Shown: piece after piece, positions 13,263 to 26,112 of the stretch
Layout of the letters: each line of letters starts with the position of its first letter
Position numbering within the stretch: position 1 is the stretch's first letter
NCBI RefSeq assembly: GCF_964204645.1
Contig: NC_134033.1
Coordinates: 14,758,155 to 14,822,154 of the forward strand
Direction: 5' to 3'
Length of the DNA: 64,000 bases
DNA from: Tubulanus polymorphus
Lineage: Eukaryota; Nemertea; Palaeonemertea; Tubulaniformes; Tubulanidae
The notes under the pieces: model-generated
The model's input: the letters and a program-made list of their open reading frames with translations, nothing else
The model's database searches: none
What the model was told of the DNA's origin: nothing
Made by a program: the position numbers and the translations under genes

Positions 13263-15631
13263 CTTTGAAAACTTTTCTTGGTGGAGCTTTCGTGTTCTTC
13301 AACAATATAGACTGTAGGATTGGGGTTTCTCGGAACTTTTAAGATGATTGACAAAGGACCTTAAACTACTCCGTCGATTGCCAAGTAATTGGGGTTATAT
13401 GGTGTATAATCGATAGCGAATTTCATATTTCGCTATCGATTCGAATTCATTCTCCTTCGAATCCACCAATTTGACGATCGACTCTTGAAATGACGCACGT
13501 GCCCGATACAGACACAACGATTCAATTTTAGGAAAGATTCGCTCATTTCGAAGTGACGCCCCGTTCGGCCATTGTCAGGAGGAATTATGTGAGAGCTCTT
13601 CTTCAATACCCCACACTCCGCACAGCGCTGGTGTCTGGTTATTTTTATTAAAAAAACCGATAAATTACGCCCTAATTCAATTTTCAGCTTCGCGAGTGAA
13701 TCAAGTAAATTCCACGATGTTAACTCGTCATTTTCGACTTCGACGTTTTTGGCTAATGATAATTCAGTGTTTATCGACGGGCGCGTTCTGATTCGACAAT
13801 CGAAACAAAATTGCGATCGCACACAGTTTCACTGCAAAAGCTATCAATGCCGCTTTAGGTGTTTGATAATTTAACGCAAATCCTGGCGGCAACTTGCCGT
13901 TGAATAAATAACCATTCAGACTTTCGATTGCTGTAAAAAATGCCAGCAAACAGTCGTGATACATATTCGTGATTATAGCAGCAAACCGGATAAACAAAGT
14001 CTCATCGTTTTCAATCTGGGAAAACATGAACTCCTTGTTTTCATATCAATCAAAGGTTTTCTGTGTGAAGAGGATATGGTTTACTAAACAGCGCAGATCG
14101 GCGATGTAGCAATATCAATTCATCCAGAATATAGCTAGCTTTGCGCTTTTGATTCGAAATTATAAAGATGATAAGATGCCCGTTTACGAACAGTACAAAT
14201 CCTAAACGACCATTGTTTCATTTTGTTTATCTCGCTCTTAACGTCATTCGGATCGGGGTTTCCCGAGACTCTATTGAATTGATCACTTTGCTCGACGCGT
14301 TCAAGCACCCGTCCCAAACATCTGCGGTATGCACCTATTGTTTCCGATCTAATCAGCTTTACCATTCCGAGTATGATTGGGTATTACTTTAATTACCTCC
14401 TTCAGCAGAATTTCGCTGCCGGGCGAAATGGTAAACCAGATACACATTATTCTGCATACAACCGCGGACTCTAAAACGACGAGTCCGTAATGCAACAAAT
14501 GATAAACTAAGCATTTTCTAGGCGTTTGACTGTCGAGTCAAACCGAGGAAGGGCTATTGGTTTTACAAATCCGCTTCCGACAGAATAACGGTATAAAAAC
14601 AGTGCAGTTATTGCTACGCGATGGAAAGTATTGTGTTCAGAGCTGTATCGGTTACAGGCACAGAAACGATAGTTTTGCAGCAGCCTACAGCGCGCGGATG
14701 CCTGGCTGTCTTACCAGATCGAGTGCGGCAAAATATCAAAATATAAAAGTCAATTTTTCTCACTCCGCGGATCGTAAGAAATGACGTGAAGTATATATCG
14801 AAGAATGGAAAAGAACATAGCACGAGTTTATTGGTAAATATTTTGAAAATTCCATTCTTTTGTAATTTTTTAAGTGAGATTGACTTATTTATAATAAAGA
14901 TAACGTCGACAATACGCGAGTGTATCGAAGACTATTATTCCAGCCACCTCGCAATCATGCAGACAAGTAACATCAGAACGCTGTATAACTTGTGTATTTT
15001 CTTTTATAAGTCAAACTGAAAAAATATTCGTGTAAACACGGCTATCGCTGCTATGTTATTTTGTATATTCTATTTTTCACTCATATTGAGTTTGTCGAAC
15101 TGAAACTGAAACAACCCATATAACTGGCGTCTAGTAAAACACATACCTTAGTTCTGTGCCCTGCTGTATACTGAGTGGTGTCAACTGTATATCCATTAGC
15201 TCATGAGCTGTACCTACCAGCCCAAAACAGGTCTCGACGCTGTTGCAGGAACCCTATAATATCAATCACAACGGTAAGTGTCGGAGCATATATCTATGGA
15301 TGCTGTCATATTAACAGATCAAATCGGATGAAATACTACACGAAAAGTTTTCCTAAAGCTAGTATTTCATTAAACGTTTCGACTTAATCCGTATCGACAT
15401 CTTCAAGATACCAACGTTCAAAAAATTAGTATGTATAATCCAGAACAAAGATAATCGAGTAAACAGCAGGTTATATACAAATAGCATAAAAACAGTTGTA
15501 ACAACTAAACAAATTAAAAGTTGAGCAAACTGGATAATGAAATTTGAGTGAAAAATCAAACAGAAGAAGGGAACAAATCGGTGAATTTTAGCAAATTATG
15601 AAATCGCGGCAAAATCATACACATAACTTAC
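13263..15631. other. Interval without supported genes
   Basis: Minus-strand frames at 13,433-13,822 and 13,764-14,027 are the longest here. The second (87 codons, one hydrophobic stretch near its C-terminus) starts with ATG but has no recognisable domain, overlaps the first in another frame and lacks a clear partner exon. I leave both uncalled. Confidence 0.35.
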
Positions 15632-15775
15632 TTCCGTTATATCCCATTCGACAGTGACCGGTTCGGTGTGCGTTGACCAGACGATGTTATCACCGCTTGG
15701 CTCCGGGCACGCTGGACCCGATTTCGTGATCCCGACCAGAGATAATACCACCAAAACGCAGCAGAGCATCGTCAT
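15632..15775 (-). CDS. Signal-peptide exon of an unidentified secreted protein
   Basis: On the minus strand an ATG opens a 48-codon exon that ends at a strong donor (GGAA|GTAAGT) in phase 0. Residues 1-19 (MTMLCCVLVVLSLVGITKS) are a typical signal peptide. The mature start GPACPEPSGDNIVW and the end HTEPVTVEWDITE look like a real extracellular domain start. The exon at 8118-8290 on the same strand has similar character and is a plausible downstream part, with at least one exon missing between them because the phases do not match directly. Family unknown. Confidence 0.6.
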
Positions 15776-15854
15776 CGAAGACTTCTCTGAAAAGAATTAT
15801 TTGATAATGCAGAAACTAACGAAACGGCATTGGCAATCTAATATTACGGGATAA

Positions 15855-16208
15855 TGTCATCCTCCCTCTGCAGGGACTCGAACCTGATGGCATCGCTACA
15901 CTCAACCACGGCACGAACCCCTGCATCAGTAGACCGGGTGCGCAGGTACATGCGCAGCTTTCCGAACGAAAACTGGCGGCACCAATCAGATTGCTCGTTG
16001 TATAATCGTTGAGGCAAATTTCAAGGAAGAACTATAAATGGGAAAACCCGGGATAAAATAAAACGGGATTTCTGATTGGCTAAAAATCACATCACCTTAA
16101 CTGCGCATGTATCTGCGCACACGGTCGATTATGGCAGGGTTTCGTGCCGTGGCAATCGCGATGCCATCAGGTTCGAATCCCTGCCGGGGAGGATGGGATA
16201 ATGTTGAA
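15855..16208. mobile_element. Inverted pair of tRNA-derived SINE copies
   Basis: The left arm (15,855 to about 16,000, minus orientation) and right arm (about 16,060-16,208, plus orientation) are reverse complements with divergence. Each has a B-box-like GGTTCGAATCCCTGC, a GTGCCGTGGC segment, the tract GCGCATGTATCTGCGCA or a relative, and a CCAATCAG segment near the centre. This is either two head-to-head insertions or one long hairpin element. A third copy lies at about 41,596-41,693. Confidence 0.7.
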
Positions 16209-16239
16209 TCATCATATAGTAACATCCTACGAAAAAAAC

Positions 16240-16414
16240 AAACGAGTCGGGAAGGTTTTCAAGAGTTTAGTAATTTAATTCAACATTTCGACTCTATCCG
16301 TTTAGTCATCAGCAATACTATAATATTCCCATACAGTAGATTATTCCTAAAGATGACTATTATGATATAGTCGAAACGTTGAAATAAACTACTTACTCAG
16401 GAAAACCTTCTTGG
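16240..16414. mobile_element. Inverted-repeat element with TTCGAC motif
   Basis: The ends of this roughly 175-bp segment are inverted repeats of about 60 bp with mismatches. The left end has GAAGGTTTTC followed by CAACATTTCGACT; the right end carries the complements AGTCGAAACGTTG and GAAAACCTTCTTGG. Part of the same motif (AAACGTTTCGACT) occurs alone at about 15,372-15,384. It may be a MITE or the end of a larger element. Confidence 0.55.
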
Positions 16415-18659
16415 AATCGTTTTCGAACTGTGGGATTTTGCCGTATTTTTTAATTACTGGAAAATTTATATAATTATACAATATTATACATGCATTATAA
16501 CCACGTAATAATTCAGAAATAATCATCTGACAATATTATCAAACAGTGATTTTCTTGTCAATTTCTCATCGAAATCTCCTGAATTTTTAAGTTTATGCAG
16601 AACGGAAAGCCGAACAAAAAGGCAGCTGTCTTTTTCATCGCTTCTGGCTGATAACACACGACGGATGCAGACGTCGAGTCTTGACGGCGGAGACAATTTT
16701 TCTCCAACCGAAAATAGCTCGCAATTTCTCGGTAAAGGCTAACAGCAAATCGTATAGTTATTTACTAAAAATGACGTCACAGCGAGCGAGTCGCCGAGAG
16801 GATCATCCCGACTTCCTTGAGGGAAACACAGAAATTCCGGCGTCGAGCGACGAGACGGAATCACAGTCGCTCGCCACGTCGCGATACCGACTAAATCCGC
16901 AGAGGCTTACATACGTATAATGAAGGATTCTTCAAACGACACGTCGTTTATAGCTTCAGACACGCGACAAAATCCAACTTTACGAACGAACCGAAAAACA
17001 ATTTATAACAAACCGATCTCTCAGAGGATGCAACTTAGTGTTCGCGTAACTAATTGGATTTCGCGCGGGTTTTTCATGGTCAGACACGCGAACAGGTAAT
17101 GAAAAAAAAAACAATTCAATTCAGATCTTTTCGATGTGATTACTATCTGGTAAAGCTATTTTTAGCTATGTATCTCAATCTGTGTCAACGCAACACGAGG
17201 AATCTCTCTATATCTTCTATTACGTCAGACGTAAAAACGTGCATACGTCGGGTTTACGCGAAGGCGAGCGCCCTAGACACAAAGCCTCTTGCGGGGGTCT
17301 GGGGCCCTTCGCCATAAAATTTCCAAAAACCAGATGCATCCACATACATTGTAATGTATTCTAAAAATAGGATTGGCACTAAATGCCTAACACAGTCTTC
17401 GGATCATTTCTTCCACAAAATAGAAATATTTTTGGAAATTTCAAAAGAATCGTGTTTTTTTCATCATTGGTCCGACATTGTTGGAGCTGTAGTAACGTCA
17501 CTGGTGAAACAGTGTCATTAGGAGTGGCTATAAGTTAGATTAAATTTTCGTGGTTAAGTAGCTCTGCGTGATTCGATGTTAGAAGCCCTTATTGAACACC
17601 AAACTACAAGAATGTATCGGCTTACCTGTGATAGTTGAAGGGATAAACAGGAGATGAAACGTGTATCCCGCTAACTGCTTTTATGACTCCATTTTCACAT
17701 TCGCGATGGTAAGTTAAGCACTTGGCAGTTTACCGAGCTATCAGCGTTTAAATCCACTATAATTATCTAAACGCGGCTCGCAACCAGCGCGCCAGCAGCG
17801 GCACCAGCTCTTAGAAACTGTCGATCGTGTGCGTAACGATCAGATTTCAATTAATCCAGGTAATTAACGCTTAATGAATTTACAACATTGATCAGGGTTC
17901 GTTTGGCGGTATACGTTACTCTCGTCGCTATGAGAAAGGATTATCGATAGATGCCGGTCTAATCCACGGGTTTAGTGATAATCCGGTGAGGTGGATTTGT
18001 CGCGCCGGTTTATATAGGTGAAGCAGTGAGGACGATCGTTCCAGTCTGAGTAAATCAGCGTTAATCCTCTGCAGTGTCGTGTATTTGGTTGTGTGTATGA
18101 TCGCAATGTGATGCGACAGATGCCGTCAGTCACAATACCAGAAAACTGCAGAGACATCTAGCGGTATTGCAAACGACAATAATACAAAAGGCGATTCGAC
18201 GATTTGAAAGCAGATATTTAAATGCAGTTCTATAATGCAGCTAGCAATCTGCTGTCTGTAACTGTCAATCTGCTGTCTGTACCCAGCCCTTCAGACGATC
18301 AAGTTTTTAATGGCGAAGTCTGGACCGAACACGTTTTCACAAATGGTGAATATCTGTCTAAAATTTATGGTTCGGCCACCACACCCTTATGCATTTTCTG
18401 GGGTACTGCCATAGGGGGTGGCGACGCCTGGCCGAACATGTTTTGGGGAAATGGTAAATATCTGTCGAACGTCTGGAGGGAGGTGTACAGACAGCAGGCT
18501 GATATCTGCATAAGGACGACCTGAGCTGAAAACATCGGAGAACACTTTTGGTTAAATTTCCTGATCGAATTTGGACCTTTGAATGTGTTCCTCATGGGAT
18601 TATGCGGTACCAAACTTGTATCAAAATCCAGACCGTATTTCTATAATACAACAATGATA
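16415..18659. other. Interval without supported genes
   Basis: A plus-strand frame beginning at the ATG near 16,770 and ending at 16,920 encodes about 50 hydrophilic residues without splice sites or homology I recognise; I do not call it. A diverged tandem pair sharing the segments AATGGTGAATATCTGTC and AATGGTAAATATCTGTC lies at 18,315-18,480. Its 100-codon open frame is probably incidental. Confidence 0.4.
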
Positions 18660-19459
18660 CAATAAAGTTTATTACAATCAAAATAGATATTGGTACAAAG
18701 GATAAAGTCACAAAAATATACAAGAATATCATCAACAACATATATTATAATTAAAAAGACAAAGCACACTTTAAAAGACTTCAAAACATGTGATATTCAT
18801 TTAACACCATCAGTTATATTTCAATAACATTCAATAAACAGAATTGCGTTTGTTTATTTTTATTATTACATCATTCGGATTATGGGGCCTCTATTGGATT
18901 TTTCTCAGCAGAACGGCCTACTGAAATGTTACCCGCAAACTGTATGCAGCCAACAGGACCAGAACCCGTTTGTCACTGAGCAATGATAGTGAGTGAATGC
19001 AACAGCAACAAACTCAGACTCCATTCAGCATAGACATAACAAAAAACATCGTTTGTATCTTACACTAAAATCAGTATGTACATTATAGAAACGAACAAGG
19101 AATAAAGCATGATCAACAGACGACAAAATGATGAAAAATACGGAACATGTTAAGAAAAATACAGTGCGAGTAATCGCATAATATACGCCGAAAAACGTTG
19201 AAACGTTGGACGATCGCAAAACGAATTTGACGAACTTAGCTCTAGCTGAACGATACTGGCGTTGTCAAAAGTGCATCACGCATTATCCCACTGGGCTATT
19301 GAGGCTGCCTAAAACAATAGGAAACTTGTACATTTAAAACACAAATTACATGTACTGAATGAAAAGGTATCACAGATTTTCATGAGGCCGCATTAAACAA
19401 CATATGAATTATATATTAAACACTTATAATATACAATGTAGAATCTACAATGAAAAATT
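18660..19459 (-). other. Probable 3' UTR and flank of the Dispatched-family gene
   Basis: This region follows the minus-strand stop codon at 19,460. An AATAAA on the minus strand lies near 18,666-18,673, and other TTTATT (minus AATAAA) tracts are nearer, so the true cleavage site is uncertain. No independent gene is seen. Confidence 0.4.
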
Positions 19460-22400
19460 TCACAGATTTTCTTGATATTCAGGTTTTAGTTCGATCTCTT
19501 CCACTTTCTCGGTGACTATGGTCGGTACGTCCTCCTTACAGAAGTGTTTTCTGCAGCAACGCTGGAAGGAACAGTCTTCGTTTTCCGGTCCGAAAATCGC
19601 CAACAGCGACACGAAGAAAAACAACGAAAACAAAATCGAAAAGCCGATTGTGCAAAACATGAAAATACCGAACTGAACGAAAAATTGAATTTTGGCGAAT
19701 AGCATGAACACCGATGCGCCGAGTGTGGTGGCAGCACCGGACAGTACAGAAACCCCGACGCGTTCCAGCGTGTCTCGCAGACGATGTAAACGTTGTCGAA
19801 ATAGCGAGTGATGATATCCTTCCGCTAGATGAACGCAATAATCGATCGATAAACCAACAACTAAACACATGTTCAACGACTCTAGAACCTGAAATGAAAG
19901 CAATACTTTTTAGTACTTAAATGTATAGAACTCATTGTATGTTCATATTAGGCATATACACGTAACGTAGCTGTAGTAGCGAAAGATATGGACCCAGTCT
20001 TACAGTTGTTGCTCGCCTTAAAAATAGCAACGTAGTCAACCGTACCATCGCTGAACTAGGGCTCAGATTTATAGGATTGCATGATTCATGTACTAAAGCA
20101 GCAAAAGGCAATGTCCTCGAAGTTGTTGGTCAGCTTCGATGAAAAGCCACCATAGTTTTTAGAAACCCTACCATCGCCGAACAAGGACTCAGATTATAAG
20201 GACAGCTCGAGTAGCTACTTATGCCGACAAAGAATCTCAGCTTGAACGAGGAAGTGCGTATATAATTACCCCCAGTTTCCAACCGAGTAACGGTATCATG
20301 CCGCACACGCAAACAGTGATTCCAGCTAGCGTCAAGAACGATATGAACGTCAAAAGTACGTTTTGCGTGGCGAATAAAATCACAGGAACAGCCAATCCCA
20401 GTCCGATTCCGATACCGATCAATGCGTTATAGAATAAACTCTGCAAGATAGAATGATACGTGTTGAGATGATCGTCTGTTATATATTGGTATGAAGTAGG
20501 CTACAAATCGTTAATGATTTATTGCTCATCAGAATGAAGTGACCGTTACCTGTTGCACCTTTAACCAATGCCATATGAACCTCGTACATTGGAACCCGTT
20601 TTGTAGATCTGCGGGCATAGTTTTAAGTTGCTTTTGCATGAAATTTTCCCATTTCTGCATCAATGGCAAACCGTCAGTGAACGCCAACGATCGATAATTC
20701 ACCGTTGTGTTTATTTGTATAGCCATATAACGCAGTTTCGATCCGTACGTTCCTGTAAATTCAAAAAGCACTAGTACTACAAATAGTTGCCTACTGGAAA
20801 AAGGACAATATGAAGAGAAAACTGAGCGTGTATTTTGGTATTTTGACTCGATTCTAAGAGCTATTTTGAACATGACAAAACAGTTTTGAAAATGGCTCAA
20901 AGAATTGAGTCAAAACGTTAAATGCATTGTATCCTCCTAGTTGTTCTTCTTAATGGTGTGGGTTTTTCTTCAATTGCATTAGACTGTCATTTTTCTGTGA
21001 AAACCAAATAATTTGTTGATTCATCTTAACTTACCAGTAGGTGACACGGTCCCTGTATATGTATCATACACTTGTCCGAGAAGGCCGTTGTACATTTCCC
21101 AGTCGGACGTCCATTTGAATTGATACGCGTCTGTCAACCAGTGAGTGATACCGATCTAAATTCACGTTCATGAAATACAAACACGATCGTCAAGCAAACT
21201 CACAAAGACTCTAGTGAGGAGCTTCTTATGGATGATGCGGTTATGAGACGAGATTTAAGACCTTCTTTTTAACTTCGAAGGAACTTACCTCGGCGAAATT
21301 GTTGAATGAAGCCGGTAATGAACTCATGTTATATATGGAAGTTTGGTTGGTCATGAACGCCTTGGTATTCGTTGAAAGAAGCGGCAATGAGGTATTATAT
21401 ATCTAAGTAAGGGAACAAGGAAAATGAAAGCTTTTTCAATGATATGTTTCTATGTATATTTTCTAATATGAAAGTAGGCCGAGTTAAAATCAATATAATC
21501 AGTGTCTGTGATAATTTGTGATATTTTCTTCCATGATCTCAGACTTACGGCCATGTGACTTCGCAGCGGCTCGGCGAAACAAGCGACCTTCAATTCATTC
21601 GTCAACATGTGACGATCAATCCTCAAATCGGCGACATCTGCTGCATTGAGGTTCTTCAGGTTTGAACAAAGATCCTGAAGCCGAACGAGAATAACGTAAA
21701 TGCAACAGCAGAATATCGACGACACTTATCTAAAGAAGTTTTTACAAATTTTGGGGTTAGAAATGAATTGAATCTATTTAGAGTCGAAGTTTTAGGAGGG
21801 TCGAAGGTTTGAAAGATCTTTCCTTTTCTATACGTTTTATAAGTCAGTTTAAGATAATGATTGAAATCGGCACACCTACCATGATGGCTTGTTGATTGGC
21901 TTGTGTGTTCATTGTGAACGCGTTGTCCGCGCGGTACGTCCCTCTGCATTGGTAATCAGAGAAGTCACAATCGGAAAAATCTCGCGGAAGTAAACCCCAA
22001 ACGAGATAGATCGATAAAGACGATGGGTCGATTGCAAGAGGTTTGAACGAATACAAGCGTCTGTCGGCGGCTTTACCGAAATTATGACTATCGACAAAAA
22101 GGCGTACCTACAAATATTCAAAATTTCATTAAACAAAACAAGGTTCAGATCGTATTAGTACTTTGCGTTATGAAATATCTTATATCTGATTATCCAATTT
22201 CTAATCGTTGGTCCATCTTTCCAATTCTTACATAGCCTTCACCCATTGGGATTTTTGTCCAAACTGTACGTATCCCAAGTTGTGTGTAGTATTACAGATG
22301 TTGGTAAGTTTAGAATTAGGATAGAAAATAGATTAGTTTTCATTCAAATGATACATTATTGAATGGTATTGCAGATATAAAGAAGGCAAGAAAATGTAAC

Positions 22401-24552
22401 TACATAATTGGGCTACATGGACTGAAACAGGCCGCGAATAACTTAAAAACATCCACATCACATTTTGATACCACGACTTTACTATTACTTACACTTCTCT
22501 CATCCGGTTCCAACTTCGACACGAAGTATGAAGCCACAGCCGCCAGTGAAAGAAAAAATACGAATATGACCCATTTCATTACTTTATGGCTGACGAATCT
22601 GAAATAACCATCGCCGAAACAACGGACGATTCCGCGACTCGATCGCACCCACAGCTGCTGCGCGTCCGCTTCCGAATCGAAACAGTCGTAAAATCGATCG
22701 GCTACGAATTCTTTCATATTCTGCGATTTGGGCGCGTCGGCGAAATCTGTTCGGTCTCGTGAATCGTCCGGTTCAACAGTATTATCGCAGCAACCGTAAC
22801 AACACGAACACGTGCAGCACAGACAGTCGTATTTACTGAAGTAAACCTCGTGCAAGGTGACAACAGTCGGCAGGAACAAGATCACCGAACAATAGTTCGC
22901 GAAGATCAGAATTCCGGAAAATATTCCGAAAGTTTGGACGGCCAGAAGCGGCGAGAAAGCGCTGGCTAAAAACGCGATCATCGTCGTCAGGGAAGTGATC
23001 AGCATGGTCGCGCTCGATCGCCTGTACACGAAAGAAACGCGATGGGCCAACGATTTGAACGCCAGGTGGCGCGAGTATTTCCAGTTGTCGCAATAAACGA
23101 ATATGTCGTCGGCGCCGATGCCCAGAATTATGAAAATCGACAAGATGTGGAAGAAACCGAAATATTTGAAGCCGATCGCCATGGCGTAGACGATGTTCGT
23201 TAACAAGAAGCTGGATATGATGCCGAATACCGCCCAGGATGTAACCCATAACGAGCTCGTCTGTGCGTATATAACAACGAATATGAAGACCATACTCCCA
23301 ACAGCTAGTAACATGTCCCATATGGCCTGTTTCTGAATGCTGTCCGAAAACAGTAACGAACTATAATATATCAAATCCATGCCGCCTACTTTAGAATCGA
23401 CGTTTTTCTCCAGCAATGGCAGGAAATTACTTTTCATAAATTCCGTGATGTTATCTTTGTTAGCGTCCTTATTTCCATTGCCCTCTAGCGGCCAGCCGAA
23501 CGGTATTAACGATCGGGTGATACCCGACGTGGCCGCGAGAACCGTCAGGGTAATATCGTTCCCGAGGTGGTATTGTAACTGTTCTCTAGTAGCGGCCGTG
23601 TTATTCGCCAACCACATAACTGAATTAACGTTTTCGAAATTGGGATCGTTAAAACGCGAATCTAAATAACTATATGTGCCGTCGAAAAATCTTAATAGCG
23701 AGTCCGGTTTCTTACATTGTCCGTAGCTGTCCAGTTGGCAATAACCAGCCTGATAGGTGGCGTCGTTGTACAACTGATCCTCGAAGGACTTCATCGCTTG
23801 TAAATGGGCCTTTGTCAATATGTTATAACCGGGTTTCTCGTAGATCAACTCGAGTCCGTCGACGCTGTAACTTCGCGACCACGTGGGTACGTTAGTCCCG
23901 TTGGTGGGCACTATCGAAACGGAATAGCCAGTCGCTTGTTTCCGGTATCTCCACGCGTAGGCGCGCTGCCTCGTGACGTCATTCAAGTCTAACGGAAGTC
24001 CCGTGAATTCTACCGGAAACAACGAGTATCCGGAGACCATCAGCGCCGCCGTGATTATAAACGGCAGTGTTTGTAAACTGAGCATCACAGCTAAAAACAA
24101 CAAAATATGAAAATGGACATAATCATCTTCAACCTTGTCATAAAGTTATTTCCAAATTCTCAATGTATTAATTTAGGCAGCCAACAAAATGTACCCCAAT
24201 CAGACGCTGACCGGTTCAGACTGTCGGTCGAAACACCACAGTCGGAACCCCATTTTCAAATTGATAGATTTTAAGATGATCTAGTGGCTAATTCAGCAGT
24301 TTGGCTTTTCAGGTCATTGTAAAACTTGTCTTAGAATTTAGCAAGCGATATTCGTATGAATAACTCACCGAACGCAACCCTCGGAGACTCGGCCATCCAT
24401 CGACAGAACTTCAGCGGATCTTTATCGCGTTCTCTCACGAATTCGTACTTAATAAACTCCGCTTCTGTGAGTTCGGGTACAACCTTCGGATCTCCGCTGA
24501 ATGCGGCATCCTCGGTTCGGACTGTACCGTTTTTATCTACTTTGATTACCAT
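19460..24552 (-). CDS. disp: Dispatched-family RND/sterol-sensing-domain membrane protein
   Basis: Nine exons join in frame: 24,552-24,369; 24,090-22,493; 22,107-21,880; 21,674-21,549; 21,402-21,289; 21,155-21,035; 20,752-20,550; 20,440-20,270; 19,888-19,460, giving about 1,057 residues. The large exon 2 holds the first luminal loop, then sterol-sensing-domain helices with the RND motif GIGADDIFVYCDNWK. The last two exons hold the second helix bundle with GLSIDYCVHLAEGY, the matching charged RND motif. The paired GxxxD-type motifs, and helices such as TLHEVYF after the first bundle, fit Dispatched, which releases lipid-modified Hedgehog from producing cells. A cysteine-rich cytoplasmic linker (CLCCTCSCCYGCC) follows the first bundle. 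I chose the ATG at 24,552 because an acceptor lies just upstream, leaving a short leader. A Patched-domain-containing (PTCHD) protein is the alternative. A further 5' coding exon cannot be excluded, since Dispatched usually has an N-terminal helix before the loop. Confidence 0.85.
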
Positions 24553-24566
24553 CCTCGGGTATATGC

Positions 24567-25120
24567 CTGTAACCGTTGCTGCTATCGTCGCTGATATCAA
24601 ACTAAACTATTAATAATTCTTCGAACCTGTCCGTGTACTGAGTTATTGACATTATTGTTTTCTCGTCTATGTTGTCCAGCACTGCTAGTTAATAGTTCTA
24701 TGTGTCACGCGTTGGTTGTCACGTAACCCTATAAACCCGCTATATACAATATGACCAGTGGGTTCATTAAAACATTCATTAAGCCGAACCGACATGTTTA
24801 TATCAAAACTATAGAAAATCTTTTTCAAGACTCATAAACGTAGGCTCATATGACTGTGGTCATTCAAAAAACGTTTTTGAACGCCATACAACAAATACAA
24901 TGTATTTCTAAAACTATCAATATTATCTGATATTTATGTATATGCTCTAATTGCTATATCTCTGTTCCGAGGAAGTATACCTATTAACAGAGAATTCGAT
25001 ATTTTTTTTCACTCCGAGAAATATCTCTGTCTTTGATATACCGCCATGTTACGATCGATTAATACAATATGTATCAATTATTCATTGAAAAAAAGTATTT
25101 GTACGCACTAAGAAAAATTT
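24567..25120. other. Non-coding flank upstream of the Dispatched-family gene
   Basis: AT-rich sequence between the Dispatched 5' end and the tRNA gene. It probably contains upstream leader exon or promoter sequence, but I see no clear TATA box or coding exon. Confidence 0.4.
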
Positions 25121-25212
25121 CCCTCGAGCCGGATTTGAACCAGCGACCTAAGGATATCGGCAATTGCTATTGACTCTACAGTCCTCCGCTCTACCAACTG
25201 AGCTATCGAGGG
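25121..25212 (-). tRNA. tRNA-Tyr (GUA) with intron
   Basis: On the minus strand the sequence starts CCCTCGATAGCTCAG, has the A box TAGCTCAGTTGGTAGAG, the anticodon context GGACTGTAGA and the B box GGTTCAAATCC, and ends TCGAGGG, which pairs over 7 bp with the 5' CCCTCGA. An insertion of about 20 nt directly after the base 3' of the GTA anticodon is the expected place for the tRNA-Tyr intron. A TTTTT run follows immediately downstream on the minus strand as RNA polymerase III terminator. Confidence 0.95.
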
Positions 25213-25754
25213 AACATAAATGCTAGCGTGTTAACACTATTAATAAACCAGTTGACTAGACAATACGTCTCAATCGCGCGATACGCGCGTGGCTTACAAA
25301 TAATCTGTGTTCGCTTCACTTGAACTACACATGTATATATTACGAATATGATCGTCCCATCGAACGCCAGTGGTGCGTAATGTTACCACTGATAAATCCC
25401 TAAAATATTAATATTCTATGATACATACGATATTCATATACCTTGCCACTATATTTATTTTGTGTTACATGAACGATATTTGAATACTTAACTTCATTGA
25501 TAAGTTTAAAACCCTACACAAAATGTATACGATTAACAGCAATTTTTTTTCCAAAAAAGAAAATAATAACGTACGTACAAAGTCTCAATTAACTGAAATG
25601 TTTATACTGGTCGTAATCCGGTGTTAAGTAAGCCTTTATAACAACAATTTCATCGAATTTGATTGTCGACAGCAGCAATTTTTTTTTGCGTGAATATTTC
25701 ATAAAAAATGAAAGAAAATGTTGAAGAAATCAGTAATCATTATGGAGGTACACG

Positions 25755-26112
25755 GTAGATGCCAGAGGTAAATATGCAAAATGCCAGAAGTAAAAATGGC
25801 AGAGGTAAAAATGCTAGGGGTTTGATAATGCCAGAGGAAAAAATGCCAGAAGGAAATATGTACTATATTTGTTTATTCGTGTTCAAAATGATAACAACAA
25901 AAACAAGAATCTTAAACGGTGAAATAAACTACTAGCTCAATGAAATTGTTCGATCTAGTAAGAATATCGTGTATAATGCTAATAAATTCACATGTTTGCC
26001 AAGTCATTGCATATTTCATTCTGGCATTGTTACCTCTGGCATTTTTACCTATGGTATGAATTTTACTTCTGGCATTTTTACCTCATTCTACCTCATTCTG
26101 GCATTATTTCCT
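25755..26112. repeat. Inverted repeat made of tandem short units
   Basis: The left part (25,755-25,860) repeats units such as AATGCCAGAGGTAAAAATG. The right part (about 26,010-26,112) repeats their reverse complement (TGGCATTTTTACCTC). About 150 bp of unrelated AT-rich sequence lies between. The layout suggests a small element with tandem subrepeats in its TIRs. Confidence 0.8.

Noticed and set aside
13433-14027. Two overlapping minus-strand frames of 129 and 87 codons
   Set aside because: No domain, no splice partners, mutual overlap in different frames; not enough support to call a gene.
15855-15957. Functional tRNA gene
   Set aside because: Only the A/B-box-like promoter is kept; no acceptor stem or cloverleaf forms, and several dispersed copies exist, so it is a SINE.
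18222-18524. 100-codon frame covering a diverged tandem pair
   Set aside because: The similarity between halves is at DNA level; there is no signal peptide, splice site or known domain.
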